From Nonlabens sp. YIK11 (GTDB lineage Bacteria; Bacteroidota; Bacteroidia; Flavobacteriales; Flavobacteriaceae), in assembly GCF_001413925.1 (NCBI RefSeq), contig NZ_LBMJ01000001.1, positions 744,001-808,000 of the forward strand: a stretch of 64,000 nucleotides of DNA, read 5' to 3'. Shown here piece after piece: positions 8,499 through 17,609 of the stretch (within the stretch, counting starts at the first letter, position 1; each line of letters begins with the position of its first letter). The position numbers and the translations under genes are program-made. The notes under the pieces were generated by a model. It was not told where the DNA came from. It worked only from the letters and a program-made list of their open reading frames with translations, and made no database searches.

Positions 8499-8618
8499 CG
8501 TTCAGCTTAAATACAAAATTACGACCTTATTGTAAGTTTAGTGGTGTATATAAGGCTTTCCTAACATAATTATGGCCTCTATTGAAGCTGGAATTATTAG
8601 GGCAGCTGATGGGAATTT

Positions 8619-8634
8619 CGCTTTCGCGAAAGCG
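8619..8634. repeat. 16-bp palindrome CGCTTTCGCGAAAGCG (intergenic)
   Basis: Exact copy in the divergent intergenic region between the SCO1 gene and rseP, 119 bp upstream of the rseP promoter -7 box. Confidence 0.95.
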
Positions 8635-8728
8635 AACTAACCACAATCAAACTTTCAAAAAAAAACCACCTGTATGGCAGGAAGATCAACAGCGGCATGG
8701 ATGATGTTATCTGTTAGTTTTGAGATTT

Positions 8729-8760
8729 TTGCTTTTACAAAGCCGAATCCCTTATTTTTG
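8729..8760 (+). promoter_or_regulatory. rseP promoter (TTG / TATTTTTG)
   Basis: TTG at 8729-8731 and TATTTTTG at 8753-8760 are separated by 21 bp, within the range of Bacteroidota sigma-ABfr promoters. The -7 box ends 23 bp before the rseP ATG. Confidence 0.65.
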
Positions 8761-8783
8761 CCGCTTGAAAACCGATTAGACAC

Positions 8784-10121
8784 ATGCATCCCACGATTGT
8801 ATTGATTATTAACTTCTTGATGAGTCTTTCCCTGCTCATCGTTCTTCACGAATTAGGTCATTTTATACCAGCCCGACTTTTTAAAATCAAAGTAGAGAAG
8901 TTCTACTTGTTTTTTGACATCAAATTTTCCCTTTTTAAGAAAAAGATAGGCGAGACCGTTTATGGAATAGGATGGTTGCCACTAGGTGGTTATGTCAAGA
9001 TCGCCGGAATGATTGACGAGAGCATGGACAAGGAGCAAATGGCGCTACCACCACAACCATGGGAGTTTAGATCCAAGCCGGCGTGGCAGCGATTGATCGT
9101 GATGCTGGGTGGTGTGATCGTTAACGTGCTCGTAGGGTTTATCATTTATGCCGGGATCATGTATTCTCAGGGAACACAGGTGGCTCATGGTGATGATTTT
9201 AAGTACGGTTTTGGGTATTCAAAAACCCTTGAAGAAGTAGGTTTCATGCAAGGAGACCAACCTATGCTCATCAATGGTGATACGCTTGAAAATGCATTGG
9301 ACCTCAATAAAATGCTTGTGTTTAGAGATGTTGAGACCGTTACTGTTTTGAGAAATGGCGCACCTGTAGAGATCAACATTCCTGAGGACATAGGCGATCG
9401 AATGTTTGAGGATGGTATCATGGGAAGACCAGAATTTAGATATCCATTTGCTATAGATTCTATTGCTCCTGGTATGCTGGCAGATTCTTTAGGCCTGAAA
9501 CAAGGAGATGATGTTATCGCGGTTGCAGGAAAACCCATTGAATTTCAAACCGACTTTACTTATGCCATGAATTATAGTGTTGAGCCTGACCAACCTTTTA
9601 TTCTATCGGTACTTTCAAATGGGAACCAAAGAGACATAGAATTGACCTTATCGCGACCTGAAATCGCAAAAGGATTAGGAGTTTACACCAATAATTTAAG
9701 AGAGTTTGCAGACGTGAGTGTTCGTAATTATTCTATAGGTGAAAGTCTGGTTGCGGGTATTTCCCGTGGTTACTGGACCATGCATGACTATATCGCACAG
9801 TTCAAATATGTATTTACTAAAAAAGGTGCTGGACAATTGGGTGGCTTTGGAACCATTGCTAAATTATATCCAGACACCTTCAATTGGATTGAATTCTGGG
9901 GTACCACGGCTTTGATTTCGTTCATTCTAGCCGTGATGAATATCTTGCCTATTCCTGCGCTGGATGGTGGCCACGTGATGTTTTTGCTGTATGAAATCGT
10001 TACCGGACGCAAGCCTGGAGATAAGTTTATGGAGCGCGCACAGATCATTGGGATCTTGATTTTATTAGTCTTGATGCTTTATGCAAATGGTAACGACGTT
10101 TACAAATGGTTGTTTGGATAA
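8784..10121 (+). CDS. rseP: RIP metalloprotease RseP (site-2 protease, M50)
   Basis: This 445-aa protein carries the zinc motif HELGH in the first membrane helix (LLIVLHELGHF, residues about 20-30), a PDZ region in the middle (two PDZ-like repeats around residues 120-290, with LADSLGLKQGDDVIAVAGKP), and the second active-site motif NILPIPALDGGHV near residue 390. It cuts membrane-bound anti-sigma factors or signal-peptide remnants within the membrane. Length and order match RseP/YaeL. It has its own promoter and is followed by the tRNA-Asn promoter. Confidence 0.95.
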   Translation: MHPTIVLIINFLMSLSLLIVLHELGHFIPARLFKIKVEKFYLFFDIKFSLFKKKIGETVYGIGWLPLGGYVKIAGMIDESMDKEQMALPPQPWEFRSKPAWQRLIVMLGGVIVNVLVGFIIYAGIMYSQGTQVAHGDDFKYGFGYSKTLEEVGFMQGDQPMLINGDTLENALDLNKMLVFRDVETVTVLRNGAPVEINIPEDIGDRMFEDGIMGRPEFRYPFAIDSIAPGMLADSLGLKQGDDVIAVAGKPIEFQTDFTYAMNYSVEPDQPFILSVLSNGNQRDIELTLSRPEIAKGLGVYTNNLREFADVSVRNYSIGESLVAGISRGYWTMHDYIAQFKYVFTKKGAGQLGGFGTIAKLYPDTFNWIEFWGTTALISFILAVMNILPIPALDGGHVMFLLYEIVTGRKPGDKFMERAQIIGILILLVLMLYANGNDVYKWLFG

Positions 10122-10152
10122 GAAATCAACCTTTTATTTTTATTGAAAAATA

Positions 10153-10183
10153 TTGGCGTAAAATCCAAAACCTATTATATTTG
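10153..10183 (+). promoter_or_regulatory. Promoter of tRNA-Asn
   Basis: TTG at 10153-10155 and TATATTTG at 10176-10183 are spaced by 20 bp, a good Bacteroidota promoter, 41 bp before the mature tRNA. Confidence 0.7.
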
Positions 10184-10224
10184 CATCCGCTTAAGCAAAT
10201 AGCTTGAGCATGTGTATATCACAT

Positions 10225-10298
10225 TCCTCTTTAGCTCAGTTGGTTAGAGCATCTGACTGTTAATCAGAGGGTCCTTGGTTCGAGCCCAAGAAGAGGAG
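10225..10298 (+). tRNA. tRNA-Asn (anticodon GTT)
   Basis: The acceptor stem TCCTCTT (10225-10231) pairs with AAGAGGA (10291-10297), with discriminator G at 10298. The anticodon stem TCTGA/TCAGA (10252-10256 and 10264-10268) encloses loop CTGTTAA, giving anticodon GTT at 10259-10261. The T loop is GGTTCGAGCC. CCA is not fully encoded (CA then A). The 3' part of this gene, from 10271, is duplicated at 25775, so the tRNA is the integration site of the island. Confidence 0.97.
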
Positions 10299-10303
10299 CA
10301 AAA
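10271..10303. repeat. attL (tRNA-Asn 3' end direct repeat)
   Basis: 33 bp from the T arm of tRNA-Asn to just past the 3' end; identical to 25775-25807. At this end the complete tRNA is kept. Confidence 0.92.
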
Positions 10304-10330
10304 TCCCAATCAGCAATGGTTGGGATTTTT
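10299..10330 (+). terminator. tRNA terminator, also a 32-bp direct repeat (copy 1)
   Basis: The hairpin AAAATCCCAATC/GGTTGGGATTTTT with a T run directly follows tRNA-Asn. The same 32 bp recur at 25923-25954, outside the right att site. Confidence 0.85.
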
Positions 10331-10410
10331 GTTTTTACTGATATTCAGTAAGTTACAAAACAATAAGTTCATTAGATAGAAGCTTTTAGCTCAAAATAAG
10401 GTAACAATAA

Positions 10411-10441
10411 GGAACCCATATAAATAAAAAAGGGAACCCAT
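10411..10441. repeat. Direct repeats GGAACCCAT upstream of the integrase
   Basis: Two identical 9-mers at 10411-10419 and 10433-10441, 22 bp apart (two helical turns), between attL and the integrase gene. The position and periodicity suggest arm-type or excision-factor binding sites. Confidence 0.45.
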
Positions 10442-10481
10442 TCTGTATTGTGTCAAATTATTAAAAATCAAATAATTAGAC

Positions 10482-11672
10482 ATGAAACATCAAAAACTTT
10501 ACATCAGGTACTATGCTGTCCTGAACAAACAGAACAACAGAGGTCTTTGCCCAATTTATTGTAAAATCTCATTTGCTAAAGCCATCAAAAAATTCTCAAC
10601 CGGGATTTTTGTTGACCCTGACCTTTGGTCTAAAGATGATCAGGCTGTAACGGAAGATGATGTTGACTACATCACTAAAAATGGATTGCTACAAACCATT
10701 GGGTCTAAACTCCAAAAAATTGAATTAGAGCTGCAATTGGAATCCAAGATCTTAAATATAAGTTCTATCTACGATAGATATAAAGGCGTTAATAGGCAAT
10801 CAGCCATAAGTGTAACAGAATTCTACGATAACTACGTAAGCAAGCTAGAAAGGCTTATTGACAAGGATATCAAGTTGTCAACCTGGAAAAAATTCAAATA
10901 TATCAATGACCACCTTGCTCAATTTGTAAAATTAGAGACTATAAAAAATACAGCTATTGATAAGTTGGATATTTCATTTCTAGAGGAATTTGAATATTGG
11001 CTAAAAGTGACAAAAAATCAAAAGCAGATAACTATCAATAAAACCATTCAACGTTTTAGAAAACCATTTAAGGCAGCAGTTAGTCAAGGATTACTACCAA
11101 AAGATCCGTTTGCTGAGCATAAAACTAAAACAGTGTCAAATAGAGTTGTTTTCTTGACACCTGAAGAGCTTGAGATTTTTGAGAATACTTCATTAATTCA
11201 GAGCAGACTTGATTTGGTACGGCAGTTATTTATTTTTTGTTGTTATTCAGGACTAGCGTATGCAGAAATGACAGCATTGAAAAGAACACACATTCAAAAA
11301 GGATTTGATGGTAAGGACTGGATAATCATAACTAGGTTGAAAACCTCCAAAACTATTTCTATTCCTTTACTTCCAAAAGCAAATCGTGTACTACTTGATT
11401 TAGATTTTTACAATAATAATAGCTTACCTAAACTTTCAAATCAGCGGTTCAATAGCTATTTAAAGGAGATTGCAGTCATCTTAGATATCAATAAAAGATT
11501 GACTCACCACACAGCTAGAAAGACGTTTGCATCAACCGTACTGCTTTATAATGATGTTCCCATGGAGATTGTTCAGAAACTACTAGGACATTCTAGTATT
11601 ACGATAACTGAACAGAGTTATGGCAAGATTTTAAATAAGCAGGTTAGTAGAGAGTTGGCTAGGTTTTATTAA
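10482..11672 (+). CDS. Tyrosine recombinase/integrase of the island
   Basis: This 396-aa protein has the Bacteroidota integrase layout: N-terminal arm-binding domain (residues about 1-95), SAM-like core-binding domain (about 105-210), and catalytic domain. Catalytic residues visible are HHTARKTFA (His and Arg), LGHSSI (His) and SYGKIL (Tyr nucleophile, about residue 387). The usual first Arg box reads SGLAYAEM, with Ala where many integrases have Arg; this substitution is also seen in IntDOT-like Bacteroidota recombinases. It lies right next to attL and should catalyse insertion into and excision from tRNA-Asn. Confidence 0.93.
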   Translation: MKHQKLYIRYYAVLNKQNNRGLCPIYCKISFAKAIKKFSTGIFVDPDLWSKDDQAVTEDDVDYITKNGLLQTIGSKLQKIELELQLESKILNISSIYDRYKGVNRQSAISVTEFYDNYVSKLERLIDKDIKLSTWKKFKYINDHLAQFVKLETIKNTAIDKLDISFLEEFEYWLKVTKNQKQITINKTIQRFRKPFKAAVSQGLLPKDPFAEHKTKTVSNRVVFLTPEELEIFENTSLIQSRLDLVRQLFIFCCYSGLAYAEMTALKRTHIQKGFDGKDWIIITRLKTSKTISIPLLPKANRVLLDLDFYNNNSLPKLSNQRFNSYLKEIAVILDINKRLTHHTARKTFASTVLLYNDVPMEIVQKLLGHSSITITEQSYGKILNKQVSRELARFY

Positions 11673-11719
11673 ATTGATCAAATAAACTAGAAATAGGAAG
11701 ATTTAAACCTTAGCCTGTA

Positions 11720-11759
11720 TTATGTCAAGCAGAACCGAATTGAGCTAACTTAAAATAGG
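11720..11759. repeat. Cargo-boundary repeat, copy A
   Basis: Starts with TTATGTCAAGCAGAAC, identical to copy B at 13998, and both continue after a variable stretch with GCT(A/G)ACTTAA and TAGG. The segment can fold with GTCA-GC against a GC-TAAC/TGAC arm. It lies between the integrase and the first TlpA-like gene. Confidence 0.6.
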
Positions 11760-11856
11760 AAAAGAACGGGAGATTGGAAAGAGCAACCTATTTGAGTATC
11801 AAGGACTTTTTCAACGCTCCTTTTTATATTTAAGTCCAGCCTTAAAACAAATACCT

Positions 11857-12909
11857 ATGAATAAAATCCTACTTGTAGCCTGCTTTATACTAGTTGTTGG
11901 TTGCAAATCAGATCAAGAGCCGGTAGAGGAAAACCTTTCGGATCTAAATTTATACCTATCAACGGACGAAGATATTGATAGCGTTCTTATAACTGATATC
12001 TATAGAAATAGGGAGAATCATAAAGTTGCCTTTAACGATACTCTTAGATTTAAATTTAAGGACAGTATCAACGATCTCTATAACATCCAATTTATCAAAG
12101 ATGGGAAAATTGTTTCCAGTCCCATGGGACATTTCCAGATATGGCTAAAAGGCGAGAAGATTCAGTTAAAAGGTACGATTGACAAGAAACTCATCATTGA
12201 TACCATTATAGGCTCACAGGTACATTATGCACGAGAGGAATACAACAGAGAATCTAGAAAAATATATAAGGATGGAGCGAGTCTAGAGGTAAAAAATGAA
12301 TTAACGCTCAGAACTATAAAATCTAATATGGATAACCCTTTCTCACTTGCTGTTGCGGATATCTACTATGGTTTGAACCAAAACAATCCAGAGAACTTAT
12401 ATGTATTGTATGAGATTATGTCTAAGCAAGATAAAACAATCAGAGATCACGAATTCTTCCGAGTTTGGGAAAGGGTAAACTCTAGCCTTAACAATATTCC
12501 TATAGATTTTGAAAAATACTCTTTTCGTGATATTGAAAATAAACCAGTAAAAATTAATTTGAAGACTGGAAAGAAATATCTAATAGATGCCTGGTTTGTG
12601 AATTGTCCACCATGTATTGAAGATCATAAAACGTTCTCTAAAGAACTGAAATTATTTGACTCGGCAGGAATAGATGTCATCGGACTTTCTGTTGATCAAA
12701 AACATGAGGTTTGGAACGAATACTTGGAGAAAAACGGATATAATTGGACAAATTATAGAGTTGACGAAAATGAAACCATGGAAGAAATAAACAAGGACTT
12801 GAGACTTGGTTCATTTCCAAATTATATGCTGTTGAATACTGAAAGAAAAATTGAATTTTCAACCAATTCATATGAAGAGATCAAAGAATATTTAGAAATC
12901 AATAGCTAA
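11857..12909 (+). CDS. TlpA-like thioredoxin-fold lipoprotein 1
   Basis: This 350-aa protein has a lipoprotein signal (ACFILVVGCKS, Cys at about residue 16), a middle domain of unknown function, and a C-terminal thioredoxin fold of the TlpA/AhpC-TSA type. The active-site region is DAWFVNCPPCIEDHK (Cys about 250 and 253); the usual Trp before the first Cys is replaced by Asn. The cis-Pro is in LGSFPNYMLL. It should be a membrane-anchored periplasmic thiol reductase. It is closely similar over its whole length to the next gene, so the pair arose by duplication. It lies behind cargo-boundary repeat A. Confidence 0.85.
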   Translation: MNKILLVACFILVVGCKSDQEPVEENLSDLNLYLSTDEDIDSVLITDIYRNRENHKVAFNDTLRFKFKDSINDLYNIQFIKDGKIVSSPMGHFQIWLKGEKIQLKGTIDKKLIIDTIIGSQVHYAREEYNRESRKIYKDGASLEVKNELTLRTIKSNMDNPFSLAVADIYYGLNQNNPENLYVLYEIMSKQDKTIRDHEFFRVWERVNSSLNNIPIDFEKYSFRDIENKPVKINLKTGKKYLIDAWFVNCPPCIEDHKTFSKELKLFDSAGIDVIGLSVDQKHEVWNEYLEKNGYNWTNYRVDENETMEEINKDLRLGSFPNYMLLNTERKIEFSTNSYEEIKEYLEINS

Positions 12910-12915
12910 TTGTGT

Positions 12916-13971
12916 ATGAAAAAAATGATAATACTACTGCTCTGCATATCAATTTACGGTTGCGGCAATGAAAATAAAAATGATCTCCAGGAACTTGCTG
13001 ATCTGAATTTATACCTGACTACAAATGAAAAAATAGATAGTCTGATCATTTTTGATCTTACACAGCAAAGGGAGTTACATAAAGTAGCATTTACGGATAC
13101 AATGAGAATCAAGTTTAACGATAGTATAAATGATAATTACCAGATAAAGTTTTTGAAAGACGGTAATCAGATTCCAAATCCGTTCCCATATGACCAGCTT
13201 TGGCTCAAAGGTGAGAATATTGAACTTAAAGGAAGGTATGATGGAAAACTCGTGATTGATACACTTATAGGGTCCGACATGCATTATAAATCCCTTGCCT
13301 TCAGAAAAAACTTTAAAGAATTAACGAGTCAAAAATCTGACACCGTCGAGATAAATAAGTTTTTGCTCAAAACAGTTTCTGATTTGGGAAGAGATGAGAT
13401 ATTTTCAATGGACGTTGCAGATTTATTTGCAAGGAGAAATCAAAATAATATTGAAGAGCTGAAGAAATTGAATGCCATATTAGAGAAAAAAAATCCACTA
13501 CTAAAAAACCATCCGATGTTTACATCATACAGGGATACCAAGTCATTAATTGAGAACAAGGTGTTTGATGTTTCTCAATACAGCTTCTTAAATTGGGATA
13601 ACCAGTCAGAATCGATTGGTATTTCAAGCGATAAAATGATTTTAATGGATTTTTGGTTTGTAGGTTGCACTCCCTGTGAACGTGACCACAAGATAATTGC
13701 CAAGGATTTGAAAGCATTGAAAGACAAAAACATTAAACTGGTTAGTATTTCAACTACCCAAGAGTTTGACGTTTGGAAAAATTATCTTCAAAAAAATGAA
13801 TATGACTGGTATAATCTAAGGTTCAATCCAAACAACTCTGATCGTGAAGAAATGGACAAGGAGTTTTCTATTGAGGGATACCCTACTTATATACTTTTGA
13901 ATACAGATGGCACGATAGCCCTAAAGATTGGCAATTATCAACAGCTTAAAAATTATTTGAAAATGTCCTGA
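12916..13971 (+). CDS. TlpA-like thioredoxin-fold lipoprotein 2 (paralogue of the preceding gene)
   Basis: A 351-aa paralogue of the upstream protein: the N-terminal region shares DLNLYLT, HKVAF, DSIND and LWLKGE blocks. It has a lipobox (CISIYGCGN) and the C-terminal thioredoxin motif DFWFVGCTPCERDHK, with Gly replacing Trp before the CTPC. The cis-Pro is in IEGYPTYILL. I start it at the ATG at 12916, seven bases after the previous stop, since the next upstream start (TTG at 12910) only adds two residues. It ends with TGA, showing that TGA acts as a normal stop in this part of the island. Confidence 0.85.
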   Translation: MKKMIILLLCISIYGCGNENKNDLQELADLNLYLTTNEKIDSLIIFDLTQQRELHKVAFTDTMRIKFNDSINDNYQIKFLKDGNQIPNPFPYDQLWLKGENIELKGRYDGKLVIDTLIGSDMHYKSLAFRKNFKELTSQKSDTVEINKFLLKTVSDLGRDEIFSMDVADLFARRNQNNIEELKKLNAILEKKNPLLKNHPMFTSYRDTKSLIENKVFDVSQYSFLNWDNQSESIGISSDKMILMDFWFVGCTPCERDHKIIAKDLKALKDKNIKLVSISTTQEFDVWKNYLQKNEYDWYNLRFNPNNSDREEMDKEFSIEGYPTYILLNTDGTIALKIGNYQQLKNYLKMS

Positions 13972-13997
13972 CCATAAACTGTGAAATAGTTGTGGTG

Positions 13998-14037
13998 TTA
14001 TGTCAAGCAGAACTTTATCGGGCTGACTTAAGGTAGG
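13998..14037. repeat. Cargo-boundary repeat, copy B
   Basis: The first 16 bp are identical to copy A, followed by GCTGACTTAAGGTAGG aligned to GCTAACTTAAAATAGG in A. GTCA(A)GC near the start can pair with GCTGAC, with one bulged A. Confidence 0.6.
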
Positions 14038-14089
14038 TGTTTAGATAGCAATAACTATCTTTTCCAACTTATTCAATAAATCGAGTCCA

Positions 14090-15532
14090 ATGAAAAAATT
14101 TATAATTCTTCCCTTTATCGCTCTCTTCCTTTTATCCTGTGAAGAAGATTCGAAGCCATATGAACTAGAGATAAGTGGAGAGAATATTGAGTTTGTTGAA
14201 ATACTCTATTCAGAAGATGATCTTCTTTTCTACGAGATGGATAGAGATACCATTAAACCGAATGCATCAGGGAAATATATCGTAACAAAAAATATTGAAA
14301 GGCCTAAAAACTCAAAGATCATAGTTAATGGCAAGTTCAAAAACAACATCATGGTTCCTGGAGCCAAAAGCAAATTGGTATTTAGGGATTCAGCGGTCGT
14401 TTTTGAAGGAACGAACGCCTCTGGACTTAATTTGTTGAACGAATTCGACAGGCCAGAAACACATCGGGTTGGTTCTGGGATCTATGAAAATGACACTACC
14501 CTTCAAATGACGCTAAATAAGTATTGGAGCCTTAGAGATTCAGACCTCAAAACTGTTACTGCTCTAGAGAAAAAGGATAGCATCGATAGTGAGTTTAGCG
14601 ATCTTTTGAAAACAGAAATAAACTATTACTATGCCTACAATATAGATAATATTTTTAGCCAAAGATTCTACGCTGGTAAAGGTGATGATTACAATGAAGT
14701 AAAAAAGATATGGGACAGCGTCGAGCGAAGCAATCCACTTGAAGCCGATTATAAATCGACCTACTGGAGAGCTTATGGAGAGTCAATAATGGTCAACAAG
14801 CCTTTTGTTGAATCTATAATGAGTGGAGAGGCTTCCATGGATCGTTATAGGGCACTCTTTGAAGCGGATGAAATGAACGACATGCAATATGCTTCAATCA
14901 AAGAGTTTCCAAAATCGAAATCAAGGGAACAGATCAGCGCCTTATTTATCTACAATAGAGCTGAGAGGTCAGACAATCCGAAAAGTCTGATCAGACTATA
15001 TGATGATTTCAAAAACGAATATCCTAAAAGTCGTTATCTATCCTACCTTGATCCAAATATCAATAAGGTAAAAGAGTACCAGAAGGCACTTACTGAAAAG
15101 ATGCCCTCTGACGCCATTTTTCTAGAAAATAGCGAGATCGCAAACATGGATGAACTTTTGTCAACTTTGAAAGGGGAAAAGTATTTCGTAGATATCTGGG
15201 CTTCATGGTGTGTTCCATGTATCGAGGAATTTAAGCATAATGGTAAATTGAATGCTTTGTTGAAAGAAAAAGGCTATAAAAAAATATACATCTCCATCGA
15301 CCAGCAAGCAAATAAGAACGCATGGGAGACGCAGATCAAAAGCAACCAGTTGTCAGGGATGCATATGATTGCTTCAAAGGATTTTTCGGATTCATTCCAT
15401 AAAAATTACGGTGAGGTTGGCAGTAATGCTGTTACTATCCCTCTTTATATGATTACCGATGAAAGTGGTAAAATCGTGAATAAAAATGCACCTAGGCCAA
15501 GCGATATTGAGAACCTGCGTAAAGTTCTTTAG
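14090..15532 (+). CDS. TlpA-like thioredoxin-fold lipoprotein 3
   Basis: This 480-aa protein has a lipoprotein signal (ALFLLSCEED), a long middle domain (residues about 25-350, mostly helical in its second half) and a C-terminal TlpA-type thioredoxin domain with the classic active site DIWASWCVPCIEEF. The cis-Pro is in AVTIPLYMI, and the end has NKNAPRPS, a motif common in Bacteroidota TlpA-like proteins. It probably reduces or isomerises cysteines of exported proteins. It is more distantly related to the two preceding lipoproteins and is flanked by repeat copies B and C. Confidence 0.86.
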   Translation: MKKFIILPFIALFLLSCEEDSKPYELEISGENIEFVEILYSEDDLLFYEMDRDTIKPNASGKYIVTKNIERPKNSKIIVNGKFKNNIMVPGAKSKLVFRDSAVVFEGTNASGLNLLNEFDRPETHRVGSGIYENDTTLQMTLNKYWSLRDSDLKTVTALEKKDSIDSEFSDLLKTEINYYYAYNIDNIFSQRFYAGKGDDYNEVKKIWDSVERSNPLEADYKSTYWRAYGESIMVNKPFVESIMSGEASMDRYRALFEADEMNDMQYASIKEFPKSKSREQISALFIYNRAERSDNPKSLIRLYDDFKNEYPKSRYLSYLDPNINKVKEYQKALTEKMPSDAIFLENSEIANMDELLSTLKGEKYFVDIWASWCVPCIEEFKHNGKLNALLKEKGYKKIYISIDQQANKNAWETQIKSNQLSGMHMIASKDFSDSFHKNYGEVGSNAVTIPLYMITDESGKIVNKNAPRPSDIENLRKVL

Positions 15533-15599
15533 AGGTAGCATGGATGCCGTTACTTCGCTGTACTTAAATCAATTTATCACTTTTGAAACATTACTGGTC

Positions 15600-15615
15600 T
15601 TATGTCAAACAGAAC
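15600..15615. repeat. Cargo-boundary repeat, copy C (core only)
   Basis: TTATGTCAAACAGAAC differs from copies A and B by one base; the downstream half is not conserved. It lies between the two convergent TlpA-like genes. Confidence 0.5.
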
Positions 15616-15658
15616 AACAAGACGGCTCTTCCAAGATAAGTATACTTCGGTAACTATT

Positions 15659-17014
15659 TTATAGACTATCAAGTAATATCTTCAATCCTTCCTCTGTCGG
15701 TCTTGGCGCATTATTATCGATAATATTACCGTTTTTGTCAATCAATATATATCTGGGAATGCCTGTAACTGCGTATTCCTCAAAAAAAGATTCATCCTTT
15801 CTATCTGCTAGTATGTGCTCCCCAGCAAATTTTTTATCCTTGATCATCTTCCTCCATTTCTTTTCCTCGTCCTGATATGCTATGTTTAAGAACACGACTT
15901 CAGGATACTCCTCAACCAAAGTCTCGATAACAGGGATGGATTCGTAACAGTTCAAACACCATGTAGCCCATAGATTTATAAGTACATCTTTCCCCTTAAA
16001 ATCATCAAGCGAAGTCAGACCTCCTGTATAATTTTTATAATTCTGGAAAGTTGGAGATGTGGTGCCTTTCTGCAACTTTGAAAGATCAAGATAGAGTTCT
16101 GACATCTCGTTTTTGAAGATACTGTCATTTCCTGTGTAATGAGATATAAAATCGTTGTAGAAGCTTTCTTTATCTTTTGCTTCTACAATGTATTGAGGCC
16201 CAAAAGTGCTTATTATTGAATTCTTAATTAGTTCGGTAGGAGCGAACTCATTAACACCTTTGATAAAGTTTTGGTTGTTGCTATAGGAAGTGTCCCGTAA
16301 CTTTTCCTTCTTTGCTTTTTCTTCCATCTGCAATATAACTCTGTCGTCTACCATACTGTTATATGCTCCAAACTTTGTATAATGCTCATCGTTTGAATAG
16401 TTAATATTCAACTCATTTATTGATTCTTTTGTAGGTTTCTTTATCCCTGCATAAAATAAAAACAGTTTCAGATCCCTAAGGTATTGGTACTCGATTTTAC
16501 TTTTTTCATAGTCATTAATAATCGCTGAAAGGCCAGAGTCATTAAGTCTATCGAGCTGTTTAGTTTTTATATCGTTAAGAAGATCCCTGTACTCCGTTTC
16601 AGTCATTTTCACGGTCGGATCAAGAAATACTTGTGTACGTGATTTTTCAACAAAATATTCATTGAAGGCTATGTCACTGCCAGTCAATTTTATTCCGTCT
16701 TGACGAAATTTCTTAGCATCATATTCTAATCCATACGTATTAGAAGGCTTAAGGAAGAAATTTATCATGTTTGTTCCATCGAACAATAAATACAGACCCT
16801 CATCTGTAAACAATGTGTCATTAAAATTACCAAACTCATCCAAACGAATAGTTTTACTCTCGTTCTCAAAACCTTTAGCTGGTCTTAACTGTAAGGCTCC
16901 TGAGGTGTTTTTAATATTCCCTTTGAAAATAGAATACTCCACTTCCTTTTCTTTTTCGCAAGACGAGCATAGGACAATTAGAATAAGAAGGTTTATTACT
17001 GTGGAAATTTTCAT
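15659..17014 (-). CDS. TlpA-like thioredoxin-fold lipoprotein 4
   Basis: A protein of about 451 aa, on the opposite strand to its three relatives. Its signal is LILIVLCSSCEKE (lipobox). The C-terminal thioredoxin domain has NLWATWCLNCYESIP and the cis-Pro VTGIPRYILID, and it ends with DNNAPRPT like lipoprotein 3. I chose the ATG at 17014; an ATG at 17026 would add four residues. It is convergent with the gene at 14090 and ends 44 bp after repeat C. Confidence 0.85.
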   Translation of the reverse strand: MKISTVINLLILIVLCSSCEKEKEVEYSIFKGNIKNTSGALQLRPAKGFENESKTIRLDEFGNFNDTLFTDEGLYLLFDGTNMINFFLKPSNTYGLEYDAKKFRQDGIKLTGSDIAFNEYFVEKSRTQVFLDPTVKMTETEYRDLLNDIKTKQLDRLNDSGLSAIINDYEKSKIEYQYLRDLKLFLFYAGIKKPTKESINELNINYSNDEHYTKFGAYNSMVDDRVILQMEEKAKKEKLRDTSYSNNQNFIKGVNEFAPTELIKNSIISTFGPQYIVEAKDKESFYNDFISHYTGNDSIFKNEMSELYLDLSKLQKGTTSPTFQNYKNYTGGLTSLDDFKGKDVLINLWATWCLNCYESIPVIETLVEEYPEVVFLNIAYQDEEKKWRKMIKDKKFAGEHILADRKDESFFEEYAVTGIPRYILIDKNGNIIDNNAPRPTEEGLKILLDSL

Positions 17015-17192
17015 TTTGCTCAACATCTATTACAAATACCCCAAATATAAACCCCAAAAGTCTCATTCAATTTTTTCTAAAATTTTTCCCGTTTTTTTTT
17101 GAAATTTTCACCGCTCACCAACTCACAAATCACCCCCATGCCTTTTAACAAAAGGGAATAATCCCCACCAACAATCTTAAATAATTAAAACC

Positions 17193-17537
17193 ATGGTAAC
17201 GATTACAGATTTCAAAACAATTGAAAAAGAAAACGGAGAGTCATTCAACATTTTGATTGTCACAGGAGGGCTTCAAGCCGAAAAGAGCAAATCAACAGGT
17301 AAAACTTACTTCACCGCAAAAACTGCTAGTGTGTCTAGCACATTTGATGAAGCTATGTGTAAGTCACTTGTCGGTCAGCAGATTGAAGGTAGTGTCAAGA
17401 AGGTAACGGTAGAGCCTTATGAATATGCAATTGCAGGAACAGATGAGGTTATAACCTTGTCACACCGTTATGAGTATGTTGATGAAAACGACACCATAAT
17501 CAACGAACAAGTTGCTTCACGTGAAGTAGTGTATTAG
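17193..17537 (+). CDS. Small conserved protein of Bacteroidota mobile elements
   Basis: This 114-aa soluble protein is rich in beta-type patterns (VTITDFKTI, FNILIVTGGL, YFTAKTASV, GSVKKVTVEP). I recall similar short proteins at the head of the same gene module in Bacteroidota elements, but no function I can name with certainty. An OB-like, single-strand-binding role would fit its place before a Sak4-like ATPase and is only a guess. A terminator follows at 17562. Confidence 0.7.
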   Translation: MVTITDFKTIEKENGESFNILIVTGGLQAEKSKSTGKTYFTAKTASVSSTFDEAMCKSLVGQQIEGSVKKVTVEPYEYAIAGTDEVITLSHRYEYVDENDTIINEQVASREVVY

Positions 17538-17561
17538 AACAACGTAATAATTATGAATGAG

Positions 17562-17590
17562 GAGCCTTTCTATTGAGAGGCTCTTTTCTT
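17562..17590 (+). terminator. Rho-independent terminator
   Basis: GAGCCT (17562-17567) pairs with AGGCTC (17578-17583), followed by TTTTCTT. It lies 24 bp after the small conserved gene. Confidence 0.7.
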
Positions 17591-17609
17591 ATGCTAAAAA
17601 CTCAACAAA

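Noticed and set aside
11720..15615. Integron attC sites around the lipoprotein genes
   Set aside because: The repeats do not contain the RYYYAAC/GTTRRRY core boxes, and no integron integrase is seen. They are reported only as cargo-boundary repeats.
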